Below, in pieces: positions 10,236 to 22,015 of a stretch of DNA of 64,000 nt. Positions within the stretch are counted from its first letter, which is position 1; every line of letters starts with the position of its first letter. A program made the position numbers and the translations under genes. Origin of the DNA: Malaya genurostris (lineage: Eukaryota > Arthropoda > Insecta > Diptera > Culicidae); assembly GCF_030247185.1 (NCBI RefSeq), contig NC_080571.1, forward strand, positions 33,902,753 to 33,966,752, written 5' to 3'. The notes beneath the pieces are model-generated. The model was not told the DNA's origin, did no database searches, and saw nothing but the letters and a program-made list of their open reading frames with translations.

Positions 10236-13157
10236 GTCTGGATTTTATAACAAGAAAAACTGGCGGCCCCAGCAGTGTTTTACTCGTGTTTCAAATATAC
10301 AAAAAATATAACGGCATCGTAGACCAGTTTTCAATTTGACAGAAGAACTGGTCGAATAACTAAAACTAGAACGGCTTGCTGGGGATACGTTTGTTCCAGT
10401 TTCTGCTCTATTATAGATCTTCATATAGAACTTCTATCTGCTGAACTTGCTCTTAGTGAGGTATGATTTTATAAAATATTCGTTCCTAAGGCGCGATTCA
10501 CAAATTACGTCTCGCCAAATTTCGATAAATTCAGCCCCCCCCCTTTCTTTCCTTTTTGACACAATTAGTCACCAATTTTAAAAGCCCCAGGAAAGAATTA
10601 TGTAACGAATTTAATAACTCATTCCCCCTCCCGCTTCTTCCTTACTCTCACGAACAAAATTACAATGTTTTGAATTCATGCACAGAAAGAAATAATGAAA
10701 TTTACACGAAATGTAAATCAATAGTAACATGGACTAGACTTGAGTTGAATCGAAATTTTGATTGAAAACCTTCATCGATGCAAAACTAAATTGAATTGCA
10801 TTGAATTTTCAATGAATATAACTGTATCTTTCCATTACGCTTGTTTTGCGATTAAATTGTATTGAAACGTACAGAATTGTAAAGTAATTTTATGTTTAAT
10901 TACCTGCTCCAAATATGTGCATGAAAATAGATGTAAATTCACAAAATATTTTTATCTGTGTGTATTGGTACAATGATGCCTTTTCCATAAATATCTACAG
11001 GGTTATTAGGCACAATACATTTTCGAAATCTATCAATTTAAATTTATCTTGTTAGAATCGGTTCATACATCTATCTCTGAATCGTTTCTAGATGAAAAAT
11101 TGTTTAGTTTTGTTCTGTCGCTACGTAAATTTTTTTAATTTTTCGGTTTCGGTTCCGGTTACTCGGCTCACCACCTGAGTAAAGTCTAACATCAAAATGT
11201 GAACAAATGGAAATCTGATTATGATAGCAACATCAGATTGAAATCCTAATATGATATAGACTCATAAAATTTTCTATTAATATCACATTTTGTTATCATT
11301 TTGCTGTTTAAAGGCAAAAGTTTTGTGAAACTCAAAAAATGAAAATATTAAAATCAACAACTTAGTGAATCCATTGAAATTGAACAAATTTCAAATTGCA
11401 ACGCAAAAATAAATGGTTAAGCTTCAATGGAAGAATTATTCCTTCAATCCTTTATTGCCTTTTACAAAAATACTTAGACGTTCTGCCGAGATCCGGCAGT
11501 TGACCGCATCCATAACCGCGAAGAAACGATTTTTTTCATCATTTTTTCAACTTGTACGCAAATAATGTTCCTTCTTTTAACCACGAGAATATTGGTGTCA
11601 AACCACACGTCTGGGAGGCATTAGATAAATTGGCGATCATCAGTACCACGTTTGTCTGAAACAGGTCAATCTGAATAGTGGCTTTGGCATTCCCATCTCG
11701 TTGATCGTCTGCCGTAGAAGGAGCTTATTTCAGAATTTGATATGAGAAATATATTTGACGTCATCGATTTCCTTCTAGATACGTTAAGTATCTGATCCTG
11801 TAACAATTTTTGCGTTCAGTTAAAAATTTATTTTTTCGATATTTGTAATCATACGACGTCGCGAAGTATGAAAAAAAAATCATTGTTTACGAAGCTCGAA
11901 CATCGAACATTGAATGCCTCAGATATCAGAACCTAGAGCTAATTCTTAATAATACTTTAGTGGCTTAGAGGAGCCACCAAGAAAATATATGTTTATTTTG
12001 TATATTCCTAAGTAGTCCACAAACTGTGTCGAAGACACTCTTCAAAACAATTCTCATTCCTAGTTATAAATGCTTAGAACTTCGTATACCCACTAACGCT
12101 AGATACTATGAGTAGTATTCTATCGATCATCTAATAGATCTTGGATCTTTAATACACTTTTCCAAAGAAACCTAAATCTTCATAATTTCGAGTCACAAGA
12201 CTAATTCTGCATCAAATGATCGTAAATTATAAGTCCACTCAAGAACTAAGACTGAAGAGATTCTGGTTCTATCTGTGGTCAGAAGCGAGGTAATCGTTCA
12301 TTGTCCCAATTAGTCGAAACAACAAATGATCTGGGATACCTTTTTGCCGGATTCCTAATTCACGTTCCCTGTGTTGTAGAAGAATTCACTATAAAACGTT
12401 CGGTCTTCAGAGTCTCCAAATTCGTATTTCAAAGTGATTACATGTGCGAGTTGTGTGAGATCAAGTAGATAACTAAATTTAATGTTATAATGTTTGAATG
12501 CTACAGCTTTGGATATGAGAAGGACAAAGAGAACATTTTTGTACTGTGCTCAAATAGCCACACTGCTATTCACGGTGGATGCGGGATGGAAGCGACGCAA
12601 CGAGTGTGCATTGCCAGAACTATCTGCATACAAGTTTGTGAAACAACACTGCTTGTCATATAACCGAACATTTTCCGTCCGTTCTTACAGCTAGCAGTTA
12701 CAGTCCATAGCAATCGCAAAAAGTTCGCATTCCAAATCACCTAAGTTCGAAACCGATTCTCTCCGCGGTAGTGTGTGGATATTGCATAGAATGTTTTTTT
12801 TCATGCTTGCGAACTAATATGGAGATTTCATAATATTTTTTTCTTGCTTGAGAGTAATATCGCCTAAATGTATACTATCCCGGATCTGTTATGGTTGTTC
12901 TATTTATAGCTTATGCTCGTGACGTGTCATTTCGAGAAAATCTACATCATATTAAGTTTTCAATGTGCTTTCACTGAAAGCAAAACTAGTTTTCGGTTTG
13001 ATGTCACACAGCATTTTTTTTGCTTTCGATTTTGATCTTTTAACCGTTAAAACGACCAAAACGGTAGCAAATTAAGTAATCGATATATACGAACAGCACA
13101 ACATCAAATTGAGTTTTCTTTTCGATCTCACACTCTACTCGGGTAACGAATTGTCAT
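10236..13157. other. 2.9 kb without a recognisable gene
   Basis: AT-rich sequence, probably intergenic. A C-rich patch (10530-10640) and GGTTCCGG/TCGGCTCA words near 11150 look like eroded dispersed repeat. The 66-codon frame at 12494-12694 has no motif and no splice context I trust. Confidence 0.45.
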
Positions 13158-13159
13158 CG

Positions 13160-14357
13160 CCGTTTCTGTGACAGTTGTGACATCGAATGCTCTCAGAAAC
13201 TTACGGTGATGCTGCTCTGACTAAAAGAACGTGTCGGGAGTGGTTTCAACGTTTTAAAAATGGTGATGGAAGAGAAAAAACCTTCAAAGATGAACAACTA
13301 GAAGCATTGTTTGATGAAGATTCGTGCCAAACCCAAGAAGAGCTTACCGAATCGTTGGGAGTGAGTCAGCAAGCCATTTCAAAACGTCTCAAGGCCCTGG
13401 GCATGATTCAGAAAGTAGGAAACTGGGTGCCGTACGAGTTGAAACCGAGCTACATCGAGCGCCGTCTATTTGTATGTGAGCAACTACTTCAAAGACAAAA
13501 TCGTAAGGGGTTTTTACCGAATCGTAACCGGTGATGAAAAGGGTTCTGTAACGGGTTGGCGGTTCAATGCATAGGACGCTGGTCTTACAAGCCAGCTATC
13601 GTATGTTCGAGCCCCGACCTCGAAGGATTCTTAGTGTCAGTAGGATCCATAGCACTAGCCATGCAATGATTCTGTACGCTAAGAATCGGCTGCGAAGTCT
13701 GTTGAAACAGAAAGGCCAAATTCCACGGAAGGAATGTAATGCCAAGACTTTGCTTGATGAAAAGGGTTCGGTACGGTAATCCTAAACGCAGAAAATCATG
13801 CTACTTCGTTGAAGGCAAAACCGAATATTCACGGTTACGATTTGTATTTGGTGTGATCAGCTCGGTGTGATTTACTACGAGCTCTTAAAACCGGGTGAAA
13901 CCATCATAGGAGATCGCTACCGAACGCAACTGATGCGCCTTAGTCGCGCGCTATCAAGAGCGACATGACAAAGTCATCCTCCAACACGACAATGCTCTGC
14001 CTCACGTCGCAAAAGTGGTCGAAAAATTCCTGGAAACGCTGAAATGGGAAGTCTTGGCCCCACCCGCCGTATTTCCCGGATGTCGCCCCTTCTGACTTCC
14101 ACTTATTCCGTTCGATGACACACGGGCTGGCAGATCAACATTTTCAATCCTTTGAAGAGTTGGAAAAATGGATTGCTTCGTGGATAGCTTCAAAAGAGGA
14201 CTCCTTTTTTTGAGCCGGGATCCGAAAATTGCAGGAAAGATGGGAGAAAGTTGTCGCTAGCGACGGACAATACTTTGAATAATACATCTGTATGAACTTT
14301 TTCGCAATAAAGCTTTTTATTTTGGAAAAAACGTTGGAAGCAAAGTTGTACACCTGA
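13160..14357 (+). mobile_element. Mos1-like mariner (DD34D) relic, split by a SINE
   Basis: The transposase reading frame opens near 13187 with ETYGDAALTKRTCREWFQRF, then SCQTQEELTESLGVSQQAIS (the HTH region) and GNWVPYELKP. The stretch between FKNGDGREK and the HTH is shortened. After TGDEKG (first catalytic Asp) a SINE interrupts. The frame resumes with CWYYELLKPGE-type sequence, GDRYRTQLMRLSRAL, VILQHDNA (second Asp) and DVAPSDFHLFRSM (third Asp), with several frameshifts, ending SDGQYFE. The 3' TIR, TTGTACACCTGA, matches the Mos1 type; no 5' TIR was found, so the left end is truncated. Inactive. It abuts a DD37E element end at 14358, suggesting it landed inside that element. Confidence 0.88.
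13551..13755 (+). mobile_element. tRNA-derived SINE inserted in the mariner transposase
   Basis: The head is tRNA-like, with anticodon arm CTGGT-CTTACAA-GCCAG (anticodon TAC, Val-like) and B box GTTCGAGCCCC. The body contains GATTCTTAGTGTCAGTAG and the tail ends GGAATGTAATGCCAAG. The target duplication GATGAAAAGGGTTC(T/G)GTA is at 13533-13550 and 13756-13773, exactly splitting the mariner codons around the first catalytic Asp. A second copy lies at 44016-44196. Confidence 0.9.
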
Positions 14358-14491
14358 TTAATTTCATCCGGTTTTCATTTGCTTAAGTTCAACCTCGTAC
14401 AATATAGAATCAATTTGTAGTTTGATAAAATATCGTTTTTTATCATAATTTGAAAGAAAAATTTGTGGATAGCTTATTTTCGATACACTCT
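14358..14491 (+). mobile_element. 3' end fragment of a DD37E Tc1/mariner-type element
   Basis: It matches the last 130 bp of the elements at 39624 and 51334: CATCCGGTTTTCATT, AACCTCGTACAATA, TATCGTTTTTTATCATAATT and terminal GGATAGCTTATTTTCGATAC. No 5' part was found in the window upstream of the mariner. Confidence 0.8.
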
Positions 14492-15178
14492 TAATTTAGA
14501 TTAAATCCAATAAAACGCTATTTAGCATGAATTTGATTTATAGAAATAATAGGAGTGCAGCATTTTGCATGTCTCGAACACACAGCAATGGAATTGGCGT
14601 AGCGATAACCTACGCTCCTGTTACTTCTGCGTATGATATTCAAATTAAATTTGGTAATATTTTTTAATCATTTTTTTTTTGTTATATCATTCATTTATAC
14701 CCGACTTTAACCAACCAACGCTCGTTCGTTGGGTAGCTTTGTGGTTGTATTTCATGAATGTTTTTATTATCAACATAAATATTATTAACCACAGCACTTG
14801 TTTAAACATCATCGAGGAGAATTTTCGCTAGGGAGCTTCTCACAACTGACGTTTTGCCATGTGAAATAATTTTTTACTTTTCTATGGGGGTCGTCAAATG
14901 GTGAGATAACTAAGTCCTCACAAGTTCGTATCTCATGCCTTCCCGAGCGTCTATGATGACATTTGGTCAATTAAACGGCGTCGACTGGGTGCTATAGCCT
15001 TCTGCGTTAGTAGCAGAATGAGAGGGTGCGAAATGGCTTGTAGTTTGAACTCCATTCTAAAGTGCAATATTTATCATAGTATATTGCAACATGTGGTTCT
15101 GTTGTTTGTTGCATTATTTGTTATATATTGAATTTAATTATATTACATTGTATTATATATTGTTGTTATTATTTTTAA
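14492..15178. other. Intergenic, no feature recognised
   Basis: No gene or bounded repeat supported. Confidence 0.45.
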
Positions 15179-15308
<130 letters not shown>

Positions 15309-15439
15309 AAAAGAGAAATTATATTTCCTTCAGTACTGCGACGAAAGAAGAGCATAACTTAAACTGCGACATCAACTGTTATACATTGTATCATAGCATA
15401 TTATTTCATATATTTTCTTCTGTTATGTTAAATTATACT

Positions 15440-15885
15440 GTGCTATACTATATTATATTGTAATGTGTTATATTATGTTATATTATATTATATTATTTTA
15501 TATTACGTTATATCACAGAGAACAGATATCCAAAAGACATTCATACGTGCAAAGTCGTGTGCAACGGTGATTTTTAACGGATTTTCACTTGTATGCTTTA
15601 CACAGCTTTTTAAAAAAGTTTGTACTAGCTTGGATGTCTGTTCTCTGTAGTTATATTATATTATATCATATTTTTTATATAACTTTTATAATATATTATA
15701 TTATATTATATTATATTATGTTATATTATATTATATTATATTATATTATATTATATTATATTATATTATATTATATTATATTATATTATATTATTTTATA
15801 TTATATTATATTATATTATATTATATTATATTATATTATATTATATTATATTATATTATATTATATTATATTATATTGTATTATG
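15440..15885. repeat. (TTATA)n pentanucleotide array
   Basis: An imperfect array of TTATA units, densest at 15680-15880, interrupted at 15515-15648 by a small inverted-repeat element. Confidence 0.92.
15515..15648. mobile_element. 134-bp MITE-like insertion inside the pentanucleotide array
   Basis: Inverted ends ACAGAGAACAGATATCCAA (15515-15533) and TTGGATGTCTGTTCTCTGT (15630-15648) match at 18 of 19 bases. The interior is non-repetitive, in contrast with the array on both sides. The array context hides any target duplication. Confidence 0.75.
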
Positions 15886-16149
15886 CTCAAGTATATCGAC
15901 AACGGAGAGGGGCAGGGAGTACATCAGGGTATCTTACAAGTGAATGACTGGATGATGGAGTGGATTGTCAACCTGAGTCACGCGGGGGAAGTTTTGTGTT
16001 TCTCTCTGAAGGTCTGAAATGAGTAAGACGCACCCTTCTAACAAACCATCAGACGGTTTTAAGCTGGTACAGCGAAATTCTTTATTATATGGCCGGATGT
16101 TCTTGCTGGAAGGCGCCGGATCCTCAAAATCCATTTTGACCTTCTTAAT
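15886..16149. other. Unclassified single-copy stretch
   Basis: A 66-codon minus-strand frame (16134-15934) is open but has no motif I recognise. It could be a fragment of an old element. Confidence 0.3.
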
Positions 16150-17279
16150 TTACGGTAACGCACGTAATGCCAACAACTCACATAAAACTAACGTATGTAA
16201 CGCTTCGCAAGGCCAAAAACTTATACAAAGTAACACACGACACGTTTCGTAACGCTGGTAACTTACAAAAAGTAATACTTAGAAACGCTTGTAACTTACA
16301 AAAGGTAGCGTTTCGTAACACCTTAAATGTACTAAAAAGCACGCATCGTAACGCTTGTAACTTACAAACGAGTAAAAAATGCATGTAACGCTTCGTAACG
16401 TCTATAGCTCACCAAAAAGTAACGCATATAACGCCTAAAACTTGTGAAATGTAACGATTGTAACACTTTGTAATGTCATAGTTCACAAAAAAAACTAACG
16501 CGTGTAACACATCGTAACGCCTTCAACTTACAAAAAAGTGCCATTTCTTAACGCTCCGTAGTGCCTATCACTTACAAAAAAGTAGCGCCTATAACGCACA
16601 AAAAGTGACACGTCTATGACTTACAAAAAAGGAACGTATGTAACGCTTCGTAACGCCTATAACTCACAATAAAGTCACGAAGATAACGCCTATAACACAT
16701 GAAAAAATAACGTATGTAACGCTACGTAACGCCTATAGCTTACAGAAAAGTAACGCATGTAACGCTTCGTAACACTTATAATTTATAAAAAAGTAACCCA
16801 TGTAAGGCTTCGTAACGTCTATAACTTACAAAATAGTAATGCTTCGTAATACTTCGCAACGCTTATAAATTACAAAAAAGTAACGAATGCAACGCTTCGC
16901 AATGCCCTAAACTTCGCAACGTATATAACTTACAAAAAGTAACGCTTGTAACGTTTTGTAACGCCTATAACTTACAAAAAAATAACACATGTGGCGCTTC
17001 GTAATACCTATAACTTACAAAAGAGCGACGTAAATAACACTTAGTAACGTCTATAACTTACAACGCATGTAACACTTCGTAACACCTATAACTTACAAAC
17101 ATATAGAACACTTCGTAGCACCTATAACTTCCTCAAAAGTAACGCATCGTAACTCGTTTGCCGCAAGAATTTTACCTTTACAACGGTTTTTAACACTCAT
17201 AATTTCCACAAAATAACTTTTATGATTTGTAACCCTCAATTAAAAAAAAATGTATGCAGCGTTTTCTAGCTTTTTTAAC
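16150..17279. repeat. Degenerate 43-bp satellite (GTAACG-rich)
   Basis: About 26 diverged head-to-tail units. Each reads roughly GTAACGCTTCGTAACGCC, then TATAACTTACAAAAAA, then GTAACGCAT. Two adjacent units near 16725 and 16768 are both exactly 43 bp. Unit length drifts and degeneracy grows toward both ends. Units are directly abutting with no spacers, so this is a satellite. Confidence 0.92.
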
Positions 17280-17283
17280 TTAA

Positions 17284-18205
17284 CCCTCAGGGTACGGACT
17301 ATAAAAAAGTTACGTTCAGTACGGACAGGGTTAGCCTAACCCGGCGACTTTGATTGGGTGTATATCGAGCTGTACTTTGTCAATTTGAATAATTTTTTTT
17401 TATTTTGTATGAAATTGTCTCAAAAATATAATAGAGTTGTCAGATTAATCATTTAACTGATTGAAAAAAAATTATAATGAAAAATGTGAACGGGTCTTGA
17501 ATTTTTTTTGAAAAAAACGTTTTTTTTTTCAAAATGCTGTAACTTTTCGAAAAAAAAAATATTAACATTGTATAACTCGCATTTGAAAGGTAAAAAGTAG
17601 TTCTTACAAATGTCCATAACGGTTTATTGATTTATTCCAAAAACTATATTTTTTTTGAAAAATAAAAATACGCGTTTTTTCGAGTTAGACTTAGCCTCGT
17701 TTTCCTTGTACAACTCCTCCAAAGCAGCAACGCTTCGAGTGATTCGACGCGTTGCCATGTTTTTAATGCGTGTTCTTTAACAAAAAATTACAAGAAACAA
17801 AATTTAATGAGTTATAATTCACTACGAGCAGCAAAGATTTCGATATAAGACGTACGTTCAAGTGATTGAGATCTACTACAATACTTCGCTTACACCATGT
17901 ACAACGCGTTATTTTGAGGTTAGAATCTACAAAATTAAGTAAAGAGTACGTATTCTTACTTACCTTTTTATTCCTCAGCGGCAAACAGACGAAAATTAAA
18001 ACTTAATTTTTTTGAAAATTTTGGATTTTGTAACGTTCGATACGGACTGGGTGTACCACACCCGAGCACAATGTTTATATGTGTCTAGCTCGGACACAAA
18101 GCGGAGACTGACTCTGCCGCTTGGGCCTCTAATAGTGTGTTTCTTCGTATGGCGCTTCTTTCAAATTTCGCTCGGGTTACGGTAACCCAGTCCGTACCCT
18201 GAGGG
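17284..18205. mobile_element. piggyBac-like TTAA-flanked element, non-autonomous
   Basis: Ends CCCTCAGGGTACGGAC (17284-17299) and GTCCGTACCCTGAGGG (18190-18205) are perfect inverses, flanked on both sides by TTAA (17280-17283 and 18206-18209). A TTAA target and 5'-CCC ends are piggyBac features. Subterminal partial repeats (GTACGGACAGGG, ATACGGACTGGG) lie inside. No transposase ORF in 922 bp. It sits inside the 43-bp satellite, which resumes at 18210. Confidence 0.88.
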
Positions 18206-18260
18206 TTAACGCAACGCTTCCTATCTTCCTGTATTGAGTGAAACGCTTCGTAAAATGGAA
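18206..18260. repeat. Right remnant of the GTAACG satellite
   Basis: GCAACGCTTCC and AAACGCTTCGTAAAATGG continue the satellite past the piggyBac-like insertion. Confidence 0.6.
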
Positions 18261-18639
18261 CATTTTTCCATTATGGTATGGGTAAGTGACTAGATGGCTA
18301 ATGTCGTTGATCACAGGTTTGTGGAAGAGGTTTTTATATAATTTACGGTTCAATTATCATAATATCTGGATGTGTAACTCGTTTTGTTACAATGTACGGT
18401 TCTGGTTGCGTTCATACAGTATTTTGTTTGACATATTTTCTACAATTTTAGGTTTCACAGGTAGAAAATATTTTGGACGCCCGAATTGAAAATTTAACGT
18501 GGTTAGGATAATAATTTGTTTGGTTTGGATAGAAGTATCAGTTTCTGTGACATCGGTAACTGTATTGGAAGGTATTGAATACCATTAGAAGAGTCATGAA
18601 CCTAAGAGCTTTGAGTAGCGCTATTGCAATAAAATAAAA
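18261..18639. other. Intergenic, no feature recognised
   Basis: Nothing supported. Confidence 0.4.
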
Positions 18640-19440
18640 TTTCAACTAAAGTACTGCATATAGATAGGCTCCCATGAAGTACCGAGAATCAGTGTTGGTG
18701 AATGCCGAAAGTTTGACAGAAGCTGCTATATTGCTATCTATATTGTATACAACATTTTCAATCCGGTAGAAGATGCTACAAGAACTCGAATCTATCAATG
18801 AACTGTGAGAGAATTTTGCTACATTTCTTCGCTCCACTTCATACTCTGAGTATTTCACGCACTTAAAAAATTACAGTCTGATAATGATCGTTGCTGTGTG
18901 GAATTTCCTCAGAGAGAATCGCAAGTTGACACAATCATCGCAGAGAATCGAATCGATGATTCAACTTGATGATTCTCATACTAGGTTGTAATATTCCAAA
19001 ACCCTTGTGTGGAGCATTCACAGACATTTTCATAGACACAACTTATACAAACGTTATATGCACATAGTTAGAATGAGCGGTAATAGTCAAATTATTCTTT
19101 CGCAATTATAAACTGCCTGTATAGAATCGGATCGCGAAACGAGAATATGCGACCGTTTGTTGCTTCAGAGAGAATCCCCACAGCAGCGTGCTAACCTTTG
19201 ATTCTCAGAAATGTCATCGAGAGTAATTCGCTCTCGCACTGGTGTCGATTCTATGTTAAATGAGCCATGTCGGGTTTTTGTTGTTGCGATGATATCCGTC
19301 TCTCTTTGATGGCACTGATTCAATCGTGTGAAGAGTTGCCAGTGAGCGTTCTTTGATACGATGAAAGCCATCCTTGCCGAGAATACATTCGGATGGATAA
19401 CGAAACGTATGTATAGAAGTATTAAGTGACTCGATAACGG
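18640..19440 (+). mobile_element. Helitron-like element, copy 3 (internal fragment)
   Basis: It matches the interior of copy 2 (about 23090-23536 plus 24460-24590): CAGTGTTGGTGAATGCCG, TTGTATACAACAT, GAATCGCAAGTTGACA, AGAATCGGATCGCGAAACG and GTGTGAAGAGTTGCCA. It has no insert at the place where copy 2 carries the 23538-24458 element. The Helitron termini are missing. Confidence 0.75.
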
Positions 19441-19474
19441 ATAAAAATTCGTTTTGTAAAAATATTCACATTAA

Positions 19475-20216
19475 GGTAGCGCTTCGCCGTGGTCAGGTCG
19501 AAGCGAAACAACTCACTGCTTCCTCTTGCTTTGTCGCCGAAATTTCACCGTAAATTGCAAATTTCTCCAATACTAACCCGATTCACGAAAAATCTAAAAC
19601 ATACGATTATAGGTAAATGATTTTACTATGCATTTGGCGAAAAATATCAGTTAGAAAGCTTTTCTTTCGCGAGATTTCGTGCAAGTTTTGTTAAACATTT
19701 TGTTTTCTTTTTTCCTTTTCTCGCTATAAACAACTCGCATATGTAGGGATGTGCTACGTTTTCATCAAAGCGTCAAAGCTAGTAGCGATGAAAATCATTA
19801 CTGATTTCTGGTTCTACTGAAACATGAATAGAAATTATTTTACAAAGTAGTAACACTTACTTACATTTTCTACTCATCTATATTCAACGTTTACGCAGAG
19901 AGATGGGACAACGAAAACAAAAGAAATGTTTGTTAGCGTCTACCGCATGTGGCATTTTGCACACCCCAATGCATGCGTTGACATTGTGTGCGTGCGAAAG
20001 AATAAGGAAAAACTCATTTATTTTTATAACACGAAATTTTTCGATAAAAACGTTTATCAGGTACAATTTATATACGAATCGATAGAAAAATTAATTATCT
20101 AGAATCGCATGTTCTTGGAATTTCCGTTTTCTTCCCCGTTTTCTCACAATTTTGGGTAAAGTGCGTGAAACCCCGGGATAGGCAGCGAACTCCCGTGACC
20201 ACGGCGAAGCGCTACC
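19475..20216. mobile_element. TTAA-flanked non-autonomous DNA transposon
   Basis: Perfect 21-bp inverted ends, GGTAGCGCTTCGCCGTGGTC plus A at 19475-19495 and its complement at 20196-20216, are flanked by TTAA on both sides (19471-19474, 20217-20220). No transposase. The TTAA target suggests piggyBac-type mobilisation, but the GG terminus is not the usual CCC, so the superfamily is uncertain. Confidence 0.85.
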
Positions 20217-20220
20217 TTAA

Positions 20221-21075
20221 AATGTTTGATTCGGGAAGCGATTTGTTGATGCAGACAAAGAATAGAACAACAAAAAATATAGTCGAAACAGTCAGAACAA
20301 GAAACAACTATTGCATACAGAAATACTTGTCGCCATGCAGTGAATCAATATTTGGACGCATCGAAAATCTCATTGATTTTAAGTTTTAATCCACAAATCA
20401 GTAGAAAACACATAAATACGTAAATCTAGAGGATTGACGTCGCTGTTTTCAACATTCTTCGATTACATCATTCTGACGGTGTATTTCAAGTCGTTCTGAT
20501 CCGTAAATCTGATAAGTTTCACTGCCAACTATGAAGCCAAACATTTCCATATTTCGTCGATTTGTTTGATTCCGCGAACGAAAATGCACTTCACCAAAAC
20601 TGCATTCGTGACTGACAATCGTCATCACCGGAGGGCAGAACGAAAAACGGTGCCGTAGTAAATCTGCTTTATCTCAACATCTGGGAAAGTGAACAACAAT
20701 TTTCCGAAAGGTACGCTCCAGCTCACAACGCTATCATTAATGCAGGATCTTCAATCCCTCTCGAAATCACCTTTTCCAACTCTGATTGAACCATTCCGAA
20801 AGCGCAAAATGTGACGAACAGTGCAGCAGTAGGGTAAAGAACCGGTTGATTAATGAAAAAATCCAATAACGAAAGAACACATAGCAGCTACCTACCCCTG
20901 CCAGACCGTGTTCACAAGTAGCACTATTAGTGAAGCTTAGCAGCTTCCCAGCGGGAAGCCTCAGCAGCCGTTGAATCTTCCCGTCACTGCAGTATGTAGC
21001 CCTACAGTATTCATCAGTGCAACGAAACGACGGAGAAAAACTATTGCTGTTGCACTCTTTTCCATCCCAATACCA
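20221..21075. other. Intergenic, no feature recognised
   Basis: Slightly more GC-rich and non-repetitive. The small frames have no motif. Confidence 0.4.
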
Positions 21076-21108
21076 CCCCCCCCCCCCCCCCCCCCCCCCC
21101 CCGGGGGG
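21076..21108. repeat. Poly-C(27)/poly-G(6) run
   Basis: 27 C followed directly by 6 G. A homopolymer junction of this type can be real or a sequencing/assembly artefact. Confidence 0.8.
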
Positions 21109-21893
21109 AATTCTTCTCGTTCAATCAAACTTACGATGTTGCTAAGGACTAGTCTGAATTAAGACAAAAAAAAACGTGCACTTCTTCGAAACGAACTGGA
21201 TATGGAACTTTTGTTTCGATTTGAAAGGTTGTTAATTAAAAATGTTTTACTATATAACATATTACTAGATGAGTTACTCGGTGTTGGTCGGAAGAAAATA
21301 TGTCAGTAATGCTCATGAACATGTTTTCATGGTGACACTTAGTCAAGTAACTGGCAACACTTTTATGAGGTAAATATTGCTCTAGTATTTGGTACGAATC
21401 AAGCTAAGAAAACCGATTTATTTGATACTTAAACGTAAGAAATCTACTCTATAAACTGTCTTGGACTACCATCGGCCTAAACACCGATCAGTAGAACTTT
21501 TTTTCCGTAAATTTATAGAAGAACTGGGAATTTATGGTGTAGAACAGACTACAGTTATCTGCGGTCGTACTGATTAACAGCAATCCATCTATAGAATTCA
21601 TGAAAATGTCAAGAGTACTTTTTGATTATTCAAATAAATTTGTTTCCGTGTTTTACAGTCAGTTTTTCGATTCCCAACTAATAGGCAGCGAAAGAGACAT
21701 AAATAAAATTTCGAATCAGTGTTTGATGGAAAAGCAGAGAGTGAAGATAGTCTTGCGATGCGACGTGTATGTGTTGTCTGGCGAATGGGTTTCCATAGAG
21801 ATAGGACTATAATTGAATGCTGTGGTGGGCAAGTAAAGCGAAGCATGTTTTTTCTGCTAGTCAGTTGGGCTGTCTCTTCATGTGTTTCCATAT
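21109..21893. other. Intergenic, no feature recognised
   Basis: Overlapping short frames on both strands (21598-21907) show no motif. Confidence 0.4.
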
Positions 21894-21965
21894 GCAGGGT
21901 AGTTTAATTGGCAAAACAATTTACCCGGTTAGGAGTTGGCTACGCGTTCGAGTCCCGTCTCTGCG
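21894..21965 (+). other. tRNA-like sequence (pseudo-tRNA or SINE head)
   Basis: It starts GCAGGG and ends CTCTGC, which pair as an acceptor stem. There is an A-box-like TAGTTTAATTGG and a B box GTTCGAGTCCC. The anticodon stem pairs poorly, so a working tRNA is unlikely. A similar tail, CGATTCCCGTCTCTGTGG, occurs near 51202. Confidence 0.4.
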
Positions 21966-22015
21966 GTATTTGCATGTCATTTTTCAATCTGTTTTCTTCG
22001 CTAGATACAGATAAA

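Noticed and set aside
12494..12694. Possible small secreted protein (66 codons)
   Set aside because: No convincing signal peptide position, motif or promoter; frame of this length is expected by chance.
13558..13620. Functional Val-tRNA (TAC anticodon) gene
   Set aside because: SINE head bounded by a target duplication inside a mariner; a second copy at 44016 confirms it.
15589..16017. 142-codon frame rich in ILYYI
   Set aside because: It reads through the (TTATA)n array; repeat artefact.
16150..17279. CRISPR-like array
   Set aside because: Units are directly abutting and degenerate with no unique spacers, and the DNA is eukaryotic; it is a satellite.
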